Assembly (NCBI GenBank): GCA_014529385.2
Contig: CM043959.1
Span: 11,935,309-11,999,308, forward strand
Direction of reading: 5' to 3'
From: Adiantum capillus-veneris
Taxonomy: Eukaryota > Streptophyta > Polypodiopsida > Polypodiales > Pteridaceae
Length of the DNA stretch: 64,000 bases
Below the pieces are notes generated by a model that was given only the letters and a program-made list of their open reading frames with translations, was not told the origin of the DNA and ran no database searches. Positions 12,181 through 23,900 of the stretch are shown here, piece by piece. Both the position numbers and the translations under genes were made by a program. The first letter of the stretch is position 1. Each line of letters starts with the position of its first letter.

Positions 12181-12858
12181 TTACAAATCATCAGCGTTGG
12201 CGTCGCTAATGGCATCTACCATTTGTTCCTCCATCATCTCAAGGCGTAACTGCTCCAATCTCTCACTATCGTCTTCTGTTGTGTCCCGCTCGGCGTTGAG
12301 ACGGGTGCTGTATCGATGCATTTGTGTAGACACTTCATGAACTTTGACCTTGTCAATAGGTGGTATTCTAAGAATAGTGTCCATCTTTCGGTCTGAAATA
12401 TCGGTAGGCGGTATTGTTTTGTCATACCTGAACCTGAGAAGGCGAAGTGTGTTGATGTCTCGCGGCATCAATGTTGCCCTATGGGTGTGGGCCGAGAGAA
12501 TGTAGCCGTCCTGGAAAAGCTCTACAAAAAAATCCTCGACGGCCTCGTGCAAGCACCCCATTGCACTTCGAGACCACCGGAAATTTAGGTTGTTTTGCTC
12601 GCAAATCTCGCGAACAACTCTTTGGAATGGCAGTTTAGGTATTGCCAATGAAATGTGCTTTTGGAGCTTACGAAGTTCGAGTAGAATGCTCCTATTCTGC
12701 TCGTATCTTCTTCTTCGCATTGTTGCGCGTAACTCCGGCATGGTCTTGCCCGGAATCCCATGCGATGTTGACGGTTGCGTTGTAGACGAGCTAGCCTGGC
12801 CCTGCGGAACAGACTGGCCAGAATAAACGTTCCTTGCTGTTTGCTTTGTGCGGGCCAT
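12181..12858 (-). CDS. Histone H3-like domain (first exon of a predicted H3-Ulp1 fusion)
   Basis: The 225-codon frame opens with MARTKQTAR, identical to the H3 tail through R8, then has Asn where H3 has K9 and Gln at the K14 position. Residues about 49-146 align along the whole H3 histone fold: the alphaN/alpha1 region (ELRKLQKHISLAIPKLPFQR), VVREI, loop 1 and FRWSRSAM for H3 LRFQSSAV, alpha2 LHEAVEDFFVELFQD, then HTHRATLMPRDI for H3 HAKRVTIMPKDI. There is no loop-1 insertion of the CENH3 type. Canonical H3 is 135 residues; this has a longer tail before the fold and an acidic C-terminal extension (147-225). It stops at 12181-12183, but a GT donor in phase at 12219 and an AG acceptor before 12090 would splice out that stop and fuse residues 1-213 to the Ulp1 domain. 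A TATAAA lies on this strand at 12971-12976, upstream of the start. Confidence 0.85.
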   Translation of the reverse strand: MARTKQTARNVYSGQSVPQGQASSSTTQPSTSHGIPGKTMPELRATMRRRRYEQNRSILLELRKLQKHISLAIPKLPFQRVVREICEQNNLNFRWSRSAMGCLHEAVEDFFVELFQDGYILSAHTHRATLMPRDINTLRLLRFRYDKTIPPTDISDRKMDTILRIPPIDKVKVHEVSTQMHRYSTRLNAERDTTEDDSERLEQLRLEMMEEQMVDAISDANADDL

Positions 12859-13879
12859 GACCTGAACGAGGAGAATGCGAGGAAATATGGAAATCTGAAT
12901 GAGGGTAAAAAGGCAGAGTGACTAGAGACACTTCGGAAAAAACGGTGAGAAAAAAAAAGGGGGGGGGGTGTTTATATTAGCGGAATAAGTATAATGAGAA
13001 GAGGCGGCTGTATTAATCATGACATCGCGAGGTATGACGAGAAGCGTGCGAGCATAATGATTACGCACCACGTGGCACATCGGGACAAAAGCGCCCCAAC
13101 GGGTTGCCCTAGCAACAATGGTGTGTCGCGGCACAATGTGAGGAGGCGGACCAATATACTCTGCACTGGTCGTATCGCGTTATGACGCGGCAACTGGCTG
13201 TCGCGCCAGAACGCGATAGTGTTGCTTTTGTAGAGCGGCGGCACCCATTTCGCTTTGTGGCGCGACCGTTCAACGGCGGCTAACACGTGGAGTAATCATC
13301 ACGGTGACTGCATGATGCACGTGTGGCGTGACAAAAAGGCGTCGCGGCACAACGCGAGGAGGCGGACCGCAGTACGTTTGACTGGCCGTATCACGTTATG
13401 ACGCGACAACAAGTTGTCGCGCCAAAACGCGATATCGGTGCTTTTTTGTGTGGCGGCACCATTTTCGCGTTGTGGCGCGACTGTTCCACGGTGGCTGACA
13501 CGTGGAGTAATCATCACGGCGACATCATGATGCACGCGTGGCGCAACAAAAAAGGCATCGCGGCACAACGGGAGGAGGCGGACCACAGTACTCTTGACTG
13601 GCCGTATGGCATTATGACACGACAACAAGTTGTCGCACCAAAACGCGATATCGATGCTTTTTTTGTGTGGCGGAACCATTTTCGCGTTGTGGCGCAACCG
13701 TTCCACGGCGGCGGCTGACACGTGGCGTAATCATCACGGCGAATGCATGATGCACGCCGGCCCCATGATGCACATCAATCGATGTCATCATTGTCCTCGG
13801 GAGTCCTATAAATATGACTTCCTCCCCCTTTGTTTGGATGTTGTTCTCTCTCATCTATCTTCGCTTTTGAATTTCCGTA
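12859..13879. promoter_or_regulatory. Bidirectional promoter between H3-Ulp1 and gene B
   Basis: This gap separates two divergent starts (12858 minus, 13880 plus). A TATAAATA at 13807-13814 sits about 70 bases before the plus-strand start; a TATAAA on the minus strand at 12971-12976 sits about 115 bases before the H3 start. Between them lies a GC-rich tandem array (next entry). A near-homopolymer G run occurs at 12958-12968. The two genes are therefore likely expressed together, with the array as shared upstream sequence. Confidence 0.65.
13068..13757 (+). repeat. About 3.2 tandem copies of a 217-bp CG-rich unit
   Basis: Units run at about 13068-13283, 13284-13500, 13501-13721 and a partial 13722-13757, each starting near CACGTGG(A/C)GTAATCATCA. 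Each unit contains a palindrome; the best is CGCGACAACAAGTTGTCGCG at 13402-13421, with weaker copies near 13185 and 13617. CpG-rich, repeated palindromes in a promoter suggest binding sites for a dimeric protein, possibly the element's own. The most divergent unit is nearest the H3 gene. Confidence 0.85.
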
Positions 13880-15476
13880 ATGGACCCCTTCAATGTTGAA
13901 GCAGAGGAGGAAGTGCCTTGCTCTGAGGATTCCCCCAAAGACAAACTATCTCATTTTCTATACCGCATTGGGCTTCAACAATGCGAGACAGAGATCAGGC
14001 TGATGTTCAATCCAGATTTTTCTTTGCATGAGTGGATTGTCTCCGCGCAACATTACCTATCAGGTTTTGAGGAGACCTACCAACAGCAAACGTCTGGTGG
14101 CATTGTCGAGATACAAGGAGTTTGTTTTGTTCACATGAAGGATATCAATTTGGAATCCTCCAAGAAACACATATTTTCTAGGAGTTGCCTTAAGCTGCCA
14201 GTGCACTTGCGGATAACTGACCACAAGTGTACACTTCATAACCACAAGTGTCGAGTGGCTGAATATTATGTAGGTTTTATTTTATATTTTCATTTAATTT
14301 TGGATGAGCATGCTGATGCTGCAGAGGCCTCGCTAGAGGATCAGACTGGGGAGGGTCAAGAGCCCAAGTCTCGGGGAAGCCTTGCCTTGCAGGTTTCAGA
14401 GGGAGTGCAGCTTCCGGAGGGTGCTTTGCCTACTAGTGTTCTACCTACCATACCTATTGGTGATTTGCAGTATGTCTTGCTTAACAACATTATGGAGCTT
14501 TTTGACCTTCGAGAGGACTATTGCCTTGCCATTGTGGCACAGAATCTCGAAGAGGATGATGCTATCATTGACCCTGAGCACGACAAGTATTCTGTTATAG
14601 ATGCCCATGTAAATGACGATGAGTTCGTTGACCCCGCAAGTGCACTTGTGATGATTTACAATGATGTTGCTAGGTATGAGCGCACGCTTCCAACAGAAAA
14701 GGAGTTCATGGAAGTGAAAAAAAAGCTAGGGATTGAAGAAATGGGTAAGGCAACCAGTTCTTCATCATCTTTGGCCTCAACCTCCAATGCGCCCACTAGA
14801 GGTCAGGGCGGCATCAACCTATGGAATAAGGACTTACTTGAGGAAGATGAAAACCAGAAGGTAATCTTTTTTTATTTGCCTTACCTTTTTGGTTAGTACT
14901 TATCTCATTTCATAATTTTAATTTGTTGCAGTTGGTTGTCTATGATGATACCTTCATTCCTCGCCCTCGTGGACGAGGCATGGGAGATTTAAAGAAGAAT
15001 TCCTCTCTCGGCCAATACTTAAAGAATCTTAAGTATCCGAGTTTTTTGCTCTTCTATTCGTCCTTCTCCAATGACAACACGGAGCTACCCTTGATGACGT
15101 TGAAGACACTTTCAAAATAATGCTTTTAGAAAAAAAGGCCGCATTGTATATGTTTGGCCAAGGGCCAGGAATGTATGGTTTGCGTAGTCGCTATTTTTTG
15201 ACCCAAGCAGCATATGGTTTGGCATGCGAAATCACTGACCCTGCGCAATTACTAGAGTATGACAAGCATGCTATGTTTCGCAATAAACAACCAATTGCGC
15301 ATCTGCCTACTGAAGAAATGTCTCTTGTGGCTATGGAGGTGGAGACAAATGTACTGTCGACAAACGAACCTGCAGGACTAGGTTGCAAAAGACCAAGGCA
15401 AGAAGAAGACGATAACACACAGCAGGAAAAAAGGCCAGAATATTTTGTAACTTTTCTTGACGAAGATGAAGAATAG
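13880..15476 (+). CDS. Unknown transposon gene B
   Basis: Exon 1 is 13880-14860 (327 codons, starting MDPFNVEAEEEVPC), with a GT-AG intron at 14861-14931 and an exon from 14932 (LVVYDDTFIPRPRGRG). A third open stretch from about 15075 to 15476 (LYMFGQGPGMYGLRSRYFL, ending acidic) is in another frame, so either an intron I cannot place or a frameshift near 15.03-15.08 kb separates them. Features seen: acidic N-terminus, a low-complexity Ser/Gly linker near residue 295, a PRPRGRG motif, and a basic KRPRQEE patch near the C-terminus that could be a nuclear signal. No known domain. It shares a promoter with H3-Ulp1 and converges on the transposase, so I infer a nuclear accessory protein of the element. 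Confidence 0.6.
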
Positions 15477-15615
15477 AGAAGCTCCAATGTATATTGTCGA
15501 TGACAAAAAATAGTACATTTTCTATCAAAACAATGAGTACATTATGTTTCTCACTTTTGTGACTGGTTGTCTTTTCTTGGCACAAAAAATTATATTGTGT
15601 TACAATGCGCTATCT

Positions 15616-18257
15616 TTAGGAAGTCTCAAACAACTTGGGTCGGAGTTGTCCAAGTTTTTCCAGTGTGTTTTTTTGAAGTCGCCACTCTGCATGTCGCGAT
15701 TCCGCAGAAGATGCCTCCCATATTTCCTTCTTACGTCGTTTGCTTGCTAATCTCATTGCTTGGCCAATTTGACTGTCTTTGACACATTCCTTTCGGTGTG
15801 TTCTATGCATAAGTTTTCGATAAGTCCATTGATGTAGTTCCTCCAAACTGTTGGCTTTGTTTGCACCACCTCCATGACGAGTGTGGCTGAAATAGCCAGT
15901 ACGGGCTTGGTAGTGAGTTTTCTCCATACCTTGTGTAGACCATATAGCCAAGCTACCATACTGCCTAGCAAACCAAGGCATGTGGTTGCATATGATATGC
16001 TGCAAAAAAAAACCAGCCTATTGTTTATATGTAAATATATAATCACAATTTTATCAAATAAATTAATATACTATGTAATGAGTTATGTGTTGATTTGTCC
16101 ATGCAGCTATGAAAGACCTGTGGAAGGTCTCCAGAGCGTCTTGAAACAATGTATAGTCAGTATCTCTCCAAGTATTGAGCTCACAAAACTTGAATATGGA
16201 ATCCAAACTTTTCCACACGTTCGCTTTGCGAGTCCTTGCTGCACCATTGTCTGCGTGGTCAACCACTGCATTGTGCAGGTTTCTCCATCGGTTGTATCTC
16301 AATGTCAACCTTTCCTGAGCACTTTGGCTTTTGCGTTGTCTGCCACTTGTTGGCATTGACAAGAAGAGACGGGATTTCACACCGCCAATAGACAACTTCT
16401 TTGGCACATCTCGACCATTCTTAGACCTCTTCTCGTCTTGCTCTATTTTCACATGTCCTCCATGCAAGCCCATATCTGAGAAAACTGTTTCCAATGATAA
16501 TATAGCCCTTTGTTTTGTTGATGCTGGCCGAGTGGTCCAAGCAAAACAAATGTACAGAAACATAAGTTTCTCAATGATTCTGCAGAGTGTATGCATCGTG
16601 CAAATATGTACTTTGGATAGTGGAATATCCAACACTGGGCGGAAGTTAAGGTCCTGCAAGTGCCTGTCCGGTGCTCTCCTCCAATTTCTTTTGTCAAGAC
16701 CAATGACTCCTCCCATGCAATACAAACAAGGGCTTTTACTTGTTGCTCCTTTTGAGATGTTGTACATACACGTTAGGGTTTTGAGATCTCCAGCCATATG
16801 CCACTCTACTGTGTATGAACCCATGCCTAATACATCGAGTGTCTTTTCATTTCTCTGTTCGCTTATGACTTCAGGAATACTTGTTTGATGGAAAACCCAG
16901 TTAAGAATATCTAAATTCTCTGCAGGCACCTGAAATGGGAAAACCAAACCAATCAAATGAAACATGTCTAATCATTTTCTTAAGCAAAAACTTGTTGATA
17001 TCAAACCTTGAATGTGGATAATAAGAAAATATTGTTTTCGGATTGCACGCTAAAGTTTCTAGGGTCGTCTGAAGCAATGCTTTCATCTAATGCTCTATTC
17101 ATAAGTGTTATTGTGACACGCTCAACCTTTGTCTCTTTCACTAGCTCGCACTCATCCAGTTTAAGCACAAACTTCAAGGCTCCATTGCATTCCTCTTGAG
17201 AAACCTCAAACAATTGAACAATATATGTCTGCAAAGCTACTAAATCATAAAATATATTATTGTATTTGTCATAGACCACTTCCTCTGCTGATGGCGATCT
17301 GTACATTGCTTCAATGTGAAAAGGAGTGCCCAATGTCCGAAGCACTTCCTGGTTGACCTCTAGTCTTGTCTTTCGAATGGAGAAAGGATTTGGCAGCAAC
17401 ATGTGCTTGAGATTGAACTTCTTGCTTTGTTGCTGCATAGTTCTGTAAACAAAAAATTAAGCAAATGGACTATTTCCAAGTTTTCAAATGCTACACATCC
17501 AATATACCTAAAAATTGGAGACATTTGATTTGACAGGTGAAGACAATTGATTCAAACACCAGACATACCTAAAAATTGCAGAATAACCTTTGTTGGATAT
17601 TCCGGCTTCATCTAGAATTGACTGAACATCACGTGTTTGGAGTTGATTCTGTTTCAAAAGAGTGTCAAGTTGCTTAGCAACAATCTTGCAGTAGCGCTTA
17701 TCGTCCAAACGTACGGCGACATCTTTGCGTTTTAGTATGAGACCATAAGGAATTGAAGAAGTTGGTGTGTTACTGTCAATATTTGACTGAGGATGTAACA
17801 ACGATCTAAGCATAAATATGAAAAGTAAGATATAAAACTACAAATGTAAAGATGAATTAAACCTGCTTGAATGATAATCTTACTTAATTGCTTTAACCCT
17901 CTTCTTCAAACCCCCAGAACCAACCTTCAGTTGTTCAATGTCTCGTAAGCGTCGTTCTCTTAACCGAGGACCCAAGACAATATTTTTTTCTCTGAGATCC
18001 TGCGTGAGCTGCGTGATGCTTTCATCCTTGCCTTTCAATTGTTGAGCGCACTCTGTCACAGTTGGCTTCAAGCAAAAGTTTTCTTTGTGTGCAAGGTCTC
18101 TCTCAAGCTTAAGAATATCACTTTTGGCCGCTAAATGCTTGGTGTAGCCATATAAACCAGAATAACCGTCTCCTACATAGTTCAACAATGATGTTATGTT
18201 TTTGAACGGTGGAGTTGAGTTGGTGATAGGATGCTCATGATATATCCTGCCATCCAC
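15616..18257 (-). CDS. Putative DDE-type transposase of the 9.9-kb element
   Basis: Exons 18257-17884, 17805-17569, 17442-17007, 16929-16072 and 15999-15616 join in phase at GT-AG sites to an uninterrupted frame of about 762 residues. The N-terminal exon is helical and Lys/Glu-rich (coiled coil likely). Candidate acidic residues for an RNase-H-like fold are LKLDECEL in exon 3, AGDLKTL in exon 4 and the Glu of QGMEKTH in exon 5. A zinc-binding-like PCLYC plus H-x3-MH follows the second. The pattern D, then GDLK...C-x2-C, then a C-terminal GMEKTH resembles an unnamed transposase-like family I recall from animals and oomycetes; that link is from memory. The frame just before 18257 has a TAG, so the true start probably lies in a further 5' exon between 18258 and 18440 that I could not place. 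Confidence 0.6.
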
Positions 18258-18798
18258 CTAAAGATCGATGCTTTTTTTACCTTGAAATCTGAAATTCTCT
18301 TTTGAAGCTTTGGAAAGGATGCCTCGCTTATTCTTCTTGCGGAGGGGCTCGTATTCTCTGGACAGTTCGATATGCATATGATACACATCGTTTTGACTCC
18401 TCGTCTGAGTTCTGTGTGAAGATGATAATGACATTGAGATGACTTGGTGAATGAGAAAGCTCAAAACAGAGGAGAGCGCAAGAGTGAAGCAAATGGAAGA
18501 GAGCTCAAAGGAGGAGACTGCGCGCAAGCGAAAAGCAAGATAGACGCAAAAATGAGAAGAAGAATAACATTCAATGCACCTCGTTGAGCGCCAAATCTTA
18601 AATCCAAAAGATTGAGACAATCGGTGTTCAATTCGGAGCCGTCGTATGTTATCATTGTCTGAACACTTTTTTAGAGTTTTAATAAACGTACCCCTCAAAT
18701 CGGATATCCGAATTTTTTTGAAAGTGAATATCAAAAATGAAATTAAGGACTTTTTATTGTCTCTCTCTAAGCTGACCTGGCATTTCTTACAAGGCCCA

Positions 18799-18824
18799 TT
18801 TTTGAGTCCAAACTTTTCGTAATG
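18799..18824 (-). repeat. Right terminal inverted repeat of the 9.9-kb transposon
   Basis: This is the complement of the left repeat with one mismatch in 26 bases. Outside it the two flanks share nothing beyond the short palindromic TTA/TAA context, which is what an insertion boundary should look like. Confidence 0.85.
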
Positions 18825-20328
<1,504 letters not shown>

Positions 20329-20330
<2 letters not shown>

Positions 20331-20913
20331 ATTAGGGTTGCAGAGAAACGCACACAACTTGGAGAAGACGAAGGAAGCTCAAGGCACACAATAGAGAGTG
20401 TGTTACTTAGTATGCAATGTAAAGATAGATAGCCCTAGAGCGATGGGCGTATATACTATGCTCGGGGGGAAAATCCTCCTAAAGAGGGAAAAAATGCCCC
20501 AGCGGTCCTAGTGTGTTCACATACATCACTACCACATGTATATGGTAACAAATCCCCCCTGAAGTGATGCGGTGAACGAGAGCTGGCACATGAGTAAAGG
20601 GAAGTGACATGCCCTGAGGACATGATCAGTCCACAAAGGGGAGTAAGCCCAAAGCTTTGCGGAAAGCTTCAAGCTTCTCACAAGACAATGCCTTTGTGAA
20701 AAGATCTGCAAGGTTGTCCTGTGTTGGAACATAAGCCAAGCTGATCTCTCCTACTGACATAGTGGTAATGCACCTCAATGTGCTTTGTGCGAGCATGAAA
20801 AATTGGGTTCCTCGCAACTGCCAATGCGCTCTGACTGTCAGTGTAGATAGTGTTGGCAGTCTCCTATCCAACACCCAAATAATCCATAAGGCGTCTGAGC
20901 CATACACACTCAA
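20329..20913 (-). mobile_element. Ty1/copia fossil: RNase H end, polypurine tract and 3' LTR
   Basis: On the minus strand the frame 20913-20626 matches the end of copia RNase H (YVPTQDNLADLFTKAL). A polypurine tract (TTCAGGGGGGA) follows near 20556, and then an LTR that begins TGTTACC and runs to about 20329. Only the 3' tip of the element remains. It abuts a plus-strand Ty3 fragment at about 20.91 kb without any gap, so the junction is a rearrangement or nested truncation. Confidence 0.8.
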
Positions 20914-23900
20914 TCGTAGCTATGAAGAACACCTCAAAAAGATAGTCGAAAAATGTAGGCTTTATAGGATTTTCTTAAATCCTGAAAAGTGCACATTCAT
21001 GGGAAGACAAGGAAAAAATCTTGGACATATAGTGCCTAAAAATGGCATAGCCATTGACATTGAGAAGATTCATGTCATTGCTGATTTGCCTATACCAACA
21101 ACAGTCAAGGGGATACAAGCCTTCATGGGGCATTGTGGATATTATCGACGGTTCATCTACATATACGCTATAATTTCCAAACCCATGTATAGCTTGATTA
21201 TGCACTTTGAATGGACCAAGGCCTGTGAAGAATTCTTCATGAGGCTTAAGAAAGCTGTCACCTCAACTCCAATATTGAAAGCACCAGATTGGGATAAGGT
21301 ATTCCACGTACATGTAGATGCTTCAAATTTTGCTATCGGTTGTATACTAGCTCAACCAGGAGATGGGAAAATTGACTTTCCTATTTCTTATGCTAGCCGA
21401 CAATCGAGCATGGTAGAAAAGAATTACACCACCACCAAAAGAGAAGGACTAGGAATGATCTATGCCATTAAAAAGTATAACCTATTAGCCAACAACTTTG
21501 TGTTCTTTGTGGATCACCAAGCTTTGTTGTATTTGGTCAACAAGCCATGTAGCACAAGGAGAATAGTGAGATGGTTTATCATTCTCCTCGAATTTGATTT
21601 CACTGTGGTTGTAAAAAAAGGTACTACACATCAAACCAGTATATTATTTGTCAAGGATTGTTTCAGGAGAATCACCTAAAGGGATAGACGATGATTTACC
21701 AGATGCCTATTTGTTCTCCGTAGAAATGATACCCAGATGGTTGGAAAAAATTGTGTCATTAATGACAATAGCTCAAATGGATTCACAAATACCCCTTCCT
21801 ATCACAATCAGATTAATCGAGAAATCGGCTATGTATCAATTACTAGCTGGAAGGCTATACAAAAGAAATCGGGACTGAGTATTTCTCTTATGCATTAACC
21901 CTGAAGAAAAACAATAGTACCTAAGTCAAGCACATGTTACCATAGTAGGACTTCAGTTTGCGGAAGACCAAACTATGCAATGAATCTTGAGACTTGGAGC
22001 ATTTTGGCCAACTATGAGGAGAGATGTTAGATCCTTTGTAAAAGATTGCCCTCAACGTCAAAAACAAACACCCATACCTCATGTAACATTGTTTCAAATG
22101 TCACCTGTTCCTAAGTGGATTAATTATCTGGTTACTTACTTATCGAGCCGAACATTTCCTCAGGATATGAGTAAATGTCGTCAAAGATCAATTGAAAATG
22201 AAGCAAGAGACTATGCTCTTATTGGGAACCAATTGTATTGGAGAGGTAAAGATCAACATTTGCGCCTTTGTGCAAATGAAAACGAGTATATTCCGATTAT
22301 AGAACAAGCACATGTTCGATTAGCTGGAGGTCACTTTTCTAGTGAGACCACCACAAGAGAAATCTTGATGGCATGCATATGGTGGCCATTACTTTTTGCA
22401 GATGCTAGAGAATATGTTCAAAGGTGTGATGCTTGTCACGACGAGCAAAAATGACAACACGAGTAGATAGCATGTCCTTAAGACCAATGATGGGGGCTAG
22501 ATATTTTGCAAAATGGGGTATTGATTTTGTTGGACCAATACAGCCTCCTGCTTCTAGGACCCAAGCTCAATATATCATTGTAGCTACAGACTAGTTGACC
22601 AAGTGGGCTGAGGCTAAAGCAACACAAAAGAATGATGCCAGAACCATTGCTGCATTCTTATATGAGTATGTATTTACGAGGTATGGACTACCAATAGAGA
22701 TTGTCAGTGATCTGGGAACTCATTTCCTCAATGAGGTAATAGAGTATTTGCTTAATGAGTTTATGGTCATTCATAACAAATCAACTCCCTATCACCCACA
22801 AGAAAATGGACAAGCTGAGCATACGAATAAGATTCTTAGCTCGATGCTAACTAAAGTGGTTAGTACAGGAAGGATAGAGTGAGAAATGAATCTCCATGCT
22901 GCTCTATGGGCTTATCAAGTTTCATTCAAAATAGCTTTAAATGCTACACCCTTTAACCTTGTTTATGGTCTTGATGCCATATTTCCAATAGAATTTCTAT
23001 TGCCGACATTAAGGGTAGCACAAAATCTTGAGTGGACTGGACATGAATTGTCAGAAAGACTTGAAGATTTGGAAAAGCTAGACGAGCAAAGGCTAACTAC
23101 TGTAGCTCATATCTATGCACAAAAGCGAAAACAAAAACAGTTTTTTGGTTCCCAATTAATCACAAAAATATTCAAGAAAGGGGACTTAGTTCTAATCTAT
23201 TCCCTTAAGCAACACATTCCCAATTTTAAGAAAAAGGGAAACAAAAAGTTTATCATTAAAGATGTATCTCCAAGTGGAACAATAAAATTGTCCACCTTAG
23301 ATGGTGAACCAATGGCTAATTGGCTTAGTGGATGTTGTGTAAAGAAATACAGTTTGCCATTAACCAATGAATTGCTAGAAAGAATGCATGTAACCAAACA
23401 AAGGAAAATCAAATGACAGCAGGTTATTGAGGAAGCCCAAGAGGAAGCTCGACTTCGAGTACTCAAGTGGAAATCTTCTCTCAAGAATCAACAGATACCG
23501 ATTTCCATCAACACTTTGGAAACAGAGGATCAACAATGGGAATCATCCTAAGACGCAGTTTCAACAGATGATGATTGGTTACATGGAATGGATCTGCACA
23601 TCAAAGTACAAGTCAACAATCATAGCACCAATGCTTTGGCCGACACAGGAGCTAGAGTAAATGCAGTCAGTTATTCCACATACAAGGAGGTCACAAGTCA
23701 AGCATTGACGACAGGAATAGTGAAAATCAAAGGATGCAACTAGAACCCAACTCCAACATTGGGAGTAGTCAACTTGAACGTGATAGTACGTGGATGTTCA
23801 TGTCCTCATCAGTTTGTATGCTTAGTAGATGAACACATGAATGAGACGATGATTCTTGGAATTCCCTAGATGCAAACATACAAAGCAGTACCAGATTGGG

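Larger units (their letters stand above)
8920..18824. mobile_element. 9.9-kb DNA transposon carrying a histone H3-Ulp1 gene
   Basis: The two ends are inverted repeats: 25 of 26 bases match between 8920-8945 and the complement of 18799-18824. Inside lie four transcription units in two convergent pairs: an unknown gene (+, 9282-10612) facing H3-Ulp1 (-, 12858-10838), and an unknown gene (+, 13880-15476) facing the transposase (-, 18257-15616). A central bidirectional promoter sits at 12.86-13.88 kb. If TA is taken as the duplicated target, the repeats begin (G/C)GAAAAGTTTGG and each end abuts TA; a longer duplication is not visible. The exons of the two minus-strand genes stay open and in phase, so the copy looks young. 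Terminal repeats plus a DDE-like protein make this a cut-and-paste type DNA transposon; I do not know a named superfamily with this gene set. Confidence 0.8.

Noticed and set aside
12181-12858. The H3-like protein as a centromeric H3 (CENH3)
   Set aside because: Loop 1 is not lengthened, the tail is H3-like rather than CENH3-like, and the gene is inside a transposon.
14272-14322. A 51-base intron inside exon 1 of gene B
   Set aside because: GT and AG are present and the sequence is AT-rich, but the frame stays open through it, so there is no need to assume an intron.
8920-18824. The 9.9-kb element as a Polinton/Maverick because of its Ulp1-type protease
   Set aside because: No DNA polymerase B, integrase, packaging ATPase or capsid gene is present, and the terminal repeats are only about 26 bases.
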